NCBI GenBank assembly: GCA_016705475.1
Contig: JADIYD010000014.1
Coordinates: forward strand, 62,001 to 126,000
DNA length: 64,000 nt
Reading direction: 5' to 3'
Origin: Betaproteobacteria bacterium
GTDB lineage: Bacteria > Pseudomonadota > Gammaproteobacteria > Burkholderiales > Rhodocyclaceae
The position numbers were made by a program, and so were the translations under genes. Shown one piece after another: positions 61,947-64,000 of the stretch; positions within the stretch are counted from its first letter, which is position 1, and each line of letters begins with the position of its first letter. The notes under the pieces were generated by a model, which was not told where the DNA came from, made no database searches, and saw only the letters and a list, made by a program, of their open reading frames with translations.

Positions 61947-63261
61947 CGAAATCCGCCACACCGATCAATTGTTCGGCCTCTGCCACCGGCAGCGCCTCGA
62001 CTTCCTTCAAGCGGCGCGTCAGTTGCCGCGTCCGCGTTTCCGCCTTGCTGATGCTGTTGCTCGCCTCGTCCAGCTTCTTTTTGGTATGGGCCAGCGCCTC
62101 GCCAAATTTGCCGAATTCAGTTTTCACGGCGCCCAGTACCGCCCACACTTCGGCCGAACGCTGCTCGATGGCCAGGGTACGGAAACCCATCTGCAAACTG
62201 TTCAGCATCGCCGCCAGCGTCGTCGGTCCGGTCAGACTGACCCGCCAGTCGCGCTGCAGCGTTTCGGCCAGGCCCGGCCGGCGCAGCGCCTCGGCATAGA
62301 GCCCTTCGAGCGGCAGGTAGAGCAAGGCAAAGTCCGTGGTGTGGGGCGGCGCCACGTATTTCTCGTGGATGCTCTTCGCCTCGTTCTTCAGGCGGGTTTC
62401 GATGGCCCGCGATGCTTCCTCAACCCCGGCCGGATCGCCGCGATCCTGCGCGTCGAGCAGGCGCTGGTAATCCTCGATCGGGTACTTGGCGTCGATCGGC
62501 AGCCAGACCACGGCGCCGTCGTCCTTGCCCGGCAGGCGGATGGCGAAATCGACACGCTCATTGCTGCCCGGCTTGGTCGCCACGTTGCTGCCGAACTGCT
62601 CGGCCGTCAGCAACTGCTCGAGCAACGCCGAAAGCTGCACCTCGCCCCAGGTGCCCCGCGTCTTGACGTTGGTCAGCACCCGCTTGAGGTCGCCGACGCC
62701 GGCGGCCAGCGTCTGCATTTCGCCCAGCCCCCGATGGACCTGCTCGAGGCGATCACTGACCAGTTTGAACGACTCGCCAAGGCGCTGCTCCAGCGTTGCG
62801 TGCAGCTTTTCGTCGACCGTCTGCCGCATTTCTTCCAGCTTCTTGGCGTTGTCGGCCTGTATTGCGGTCAACCGCGATTCCACGGCAATTTTCAAACGCT
62901 CGAAACGCTCGTCCAAGCCCAGCGAGAAGCGGTTCAACTCGCGGGCAAAAGCTTCCAAGCGCTCTGCTTGCGAGGTTCCAAACTGGCCAACCTGCGTTGT
63001 CAAGGCTTGCCCCAGCAAGTTGGACGACTGCGCCCGCTCCTCGCGGTCACGGAAGGCCTCTTCGGCCACCTCGCGCCGACCGCGCGCCAGTTCCTCGCGC
63101 AGTTCACGCTCGAGACGCATCAAACCCTTTTCCTGAGCGTCCTGCTGCGCCCGGAAGCGTTCGTCCTCCTGCCGCCGGTTGCCGCGCAGCAACAAGGCCA
63201 CCTGCAGCAGGATGACCACTACCAGGCCGACGATCAGCGCCAGCCCCATCGTTTCGCTCAT
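61930..63261 (-). CDS. rmuC: DNA recombination protein RmuC
   Basis: 443 residues. One N-terminal membrane helix ('GLALIVGLVVVILLQVALLL'), a long coiled coil (about 30-190), then the nuclease-like RmuC domain ('RGTWGEVQLSALLEQLLTAE', 'WLPIDAKYPIEDYQRLLDAQ', 'TTDFALLYLPLEGLYAEALR'). RmuC limits inversion at short repeats and has been linked to defence against some phages in other bacteria. Follows the partial DUF748 gene by 7 nt on the same strand. Confidence 0.92.
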   Translation of the reverse strand: MSETMGLALIVGLVVVILLQVALLLRGNRRQEDERFRAQQDAQEKGLMRLERELREELARGRREVAEEAFRDREERAQSSNLLGQALTTQVGQFGTSQAERLEAFARELNRFSLGLDERFERLKIAVESRLTAIQADNAKKLEEMRQTVDEKLHATLEQRLGESFKLVSDRLEQVHRGLGEMQTLAAGVGDLKRVLTNVKTRGTWGEVQLSALLEQLLTAEQFGSNVATKPGSNERVDFAIRLPGKDDGAVVWLPIDAKYPIEDYQRLLDAQDRGDPAGVEEASRAIETRLKNEAKSIHEKYVAPPHTTDFALLYLPLEGLYAEALRRPGLAETLQRDWRVSLTGPTTLAAMLNSLQMGFRTLAIEQRSAEVWAVLGAVKTEFGKFGEALAHTKKKLDEASNSISKAETRTRQLTRRLKEVEALPVAEAEQLIGVADFDGEDE

Positions 63262-63268
63262 CGGAGAC

Positions 63269-64000
63269 TCATTTCAGTGAAAAATCAACACGGCTGGCCT
63301 TGCCCTTTTCATCAGCCTCGACCTTGGGTGGCAACAGGAACACCCGCTCCGGTGGCACCTTGCCATGCTCGACCAGCCAGCCCTGGACGGTTTCGGCACG
63401 GCGCCCGGCCAAGGCCTTCACGTCATCGTCGCTAACCGGCAGATTGGTCAGCATGAGCTTCTCCATTTCCTCGACCGGCAACTCCTTCTGCAGGCCAACC
63501 ATGTTGCGCGGCTTCGGGAACTTGGCTTCCTTGTAGGCACGCGTCAGATAGATCTTGCTTTCCTCCGGCGCGATCTCAATCTCATCCAGCGACTTGCCTT
63601 CGCCAGCCTTCTTGAGATCCTTGAGCTTTTCGGCCTGCATGGCGCGTTCGAGGGCGGCGCGCTTGGCACCTTCGCGGTCGGCTTCCGGATCGGCCCGGCC
63701 GGCAATTTCAAGCTTCAGCGCACTGCGTTCGTTGAGCGCCTTGGCCAGGGCCTCCAGCTTCTTGCTGCCAGCTGCGTTGAGCGAGGCACGCCCGGCGGCA
63801 AACTCGACGTTGGAGAGTTCATCGCCGCCGCCGAACATGGAGCCGAGCAGCGCAAACGGCGATGTCACTGCCTTGACGAACAGATTGACGATGACCTTGA
63901 CGATCAGCCCGCCGATCGAGAACTGCGGATCGTCGAGCGAACCGGAAATCGGCAGATTGAGGTCGATCTCGCCACGATTGTTCTTGAGCAGGGAAATCGC
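63269..64000 (-). CDS. DUF748-type envelope protein, C-terminal part (5' end outside window)
   Basis: The frame is open to the window end; 244 codons are visible. The segment 'LPISGSLDDPQFSIGGLIVK' and 'SPFALLGSMFGGGDELSNVE' is typical of the C-terminus of AsmA/DUF748 proteins, followed by an OmpA-like part ('LNAAGSKKLEALAKALNERS', 'LEIAGRADPEADREGAKRAA') and 'ALAGRRAETVQGWLVEHGKV'. Such proteins lie in the envelope and probably help lipid transport or barrel assembly. The full-length protein would be above 1000 residues. Confidence 0.82.
   Translation of the reverse strand, partial: AISLLKNNRGEIDLNLPISGSLDDPQFSIGGLIVKVIVNLFVKAVTSPFALLGSMFGGGDELSNVEFAAGRASLNAAGSKKLEALAKALNERSALKLEIAGRADPEADREGAKRAALERAMQAEKLKDLKKAGEGKSLDEIEIAPEESKIYLTRAYKEAKFPKPRNMVGLQKELPVEEMEKLMLTNLPVSDDDVKALAGRRAETVQGWLVEHGKVPPERVFLLPPKVEADEKGKASRVDFSLK

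Noticed and set aside
1..64000. CRISPR array or rRNA operon
   Set aside because: No regularly spaced repeats and no rRNA-like sequence were seen on either strand.

Overview
The window is a stretch of betaproteobacterial chromosome. Exosortase/PEP-CTERM genes, a class I polyhydroxyalkanoate (PHA) operon, menaquinone genes, class I fumarase and a symporter-linked acetate cluster together suggest Rhodocyclales, something close to Dechloromonas, Azonexus or Zoogloea. The genus is inferred from gene content only.

Layout. (1) 1-3371: the 3' part of a PrsT-type TPR protein and a PEP-CTERM surface protein gene with a clear sigma-54 promoter. (2) 3525-16896: an integrative element of about 13.4 kb inserted in tRNA-His, bounded by a perfect 50-bp direct repeat. 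It carries a tyrosine integrase, HigBA, an orphan gene, an AlpA-like HTH protein, an archaeo-eukaryotic-type primase, ArdC, a Sak-type single-strand annealing protein and a YqaJ exonuclease. An IS21 copy (8732-11317) has cut the primase and the start of a HAF-repeat/PEP-CTERM-like gene. (3) 16848-26374: tRNA-His, tig-clpP-clpX-lon-hup, tRNA-Val, an HDOD protein, trmJ, suhB, tRNA-Ser. (4) 26410-40370: a ten-gene minus-strand block of symporter, signalling, nucleotidyltransferase-like and exonuclease-like genes, next to acs. (5) 40621-51330: a UPF0114 protein, fumarase, a putative metalloprotease, a CorA-like transporter, a degenerate response regulator, ilvBN behind an attenuator, a PilZ protein, menB-menC. 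(6) 51435-55415: phaR and a phaC-phaB-phaB operon. (7) 55531-64000: a ZIP transporter, pgeF, rluD, bamD, a Ser/Thr kinase-HDOD fusion, a DUF3293 protein, rmuC and a partial DUF748-type protein.

How parts work together. In the element the recombination pair (Sak plus YqaJ), ArdC and the primase look like a replication and recombination module inherited from a plasmid, phage or ICE. Three of its transcripts start with strong leader hairpins and the same 12-nt ribosome-binding context. In the acetate block a symporter-histidine kinase and a receiver-only regulator sit beside a membrane sensor-exonuclease, a degenerate exonuclease and two DUF294 proteins. No DNA-binding output protein is present. 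The ilvBN operon is preceded by a valine-rich leader peptide and a terminator, an IvbL-type attenuator. No CRISPR array or rRNA was seen.
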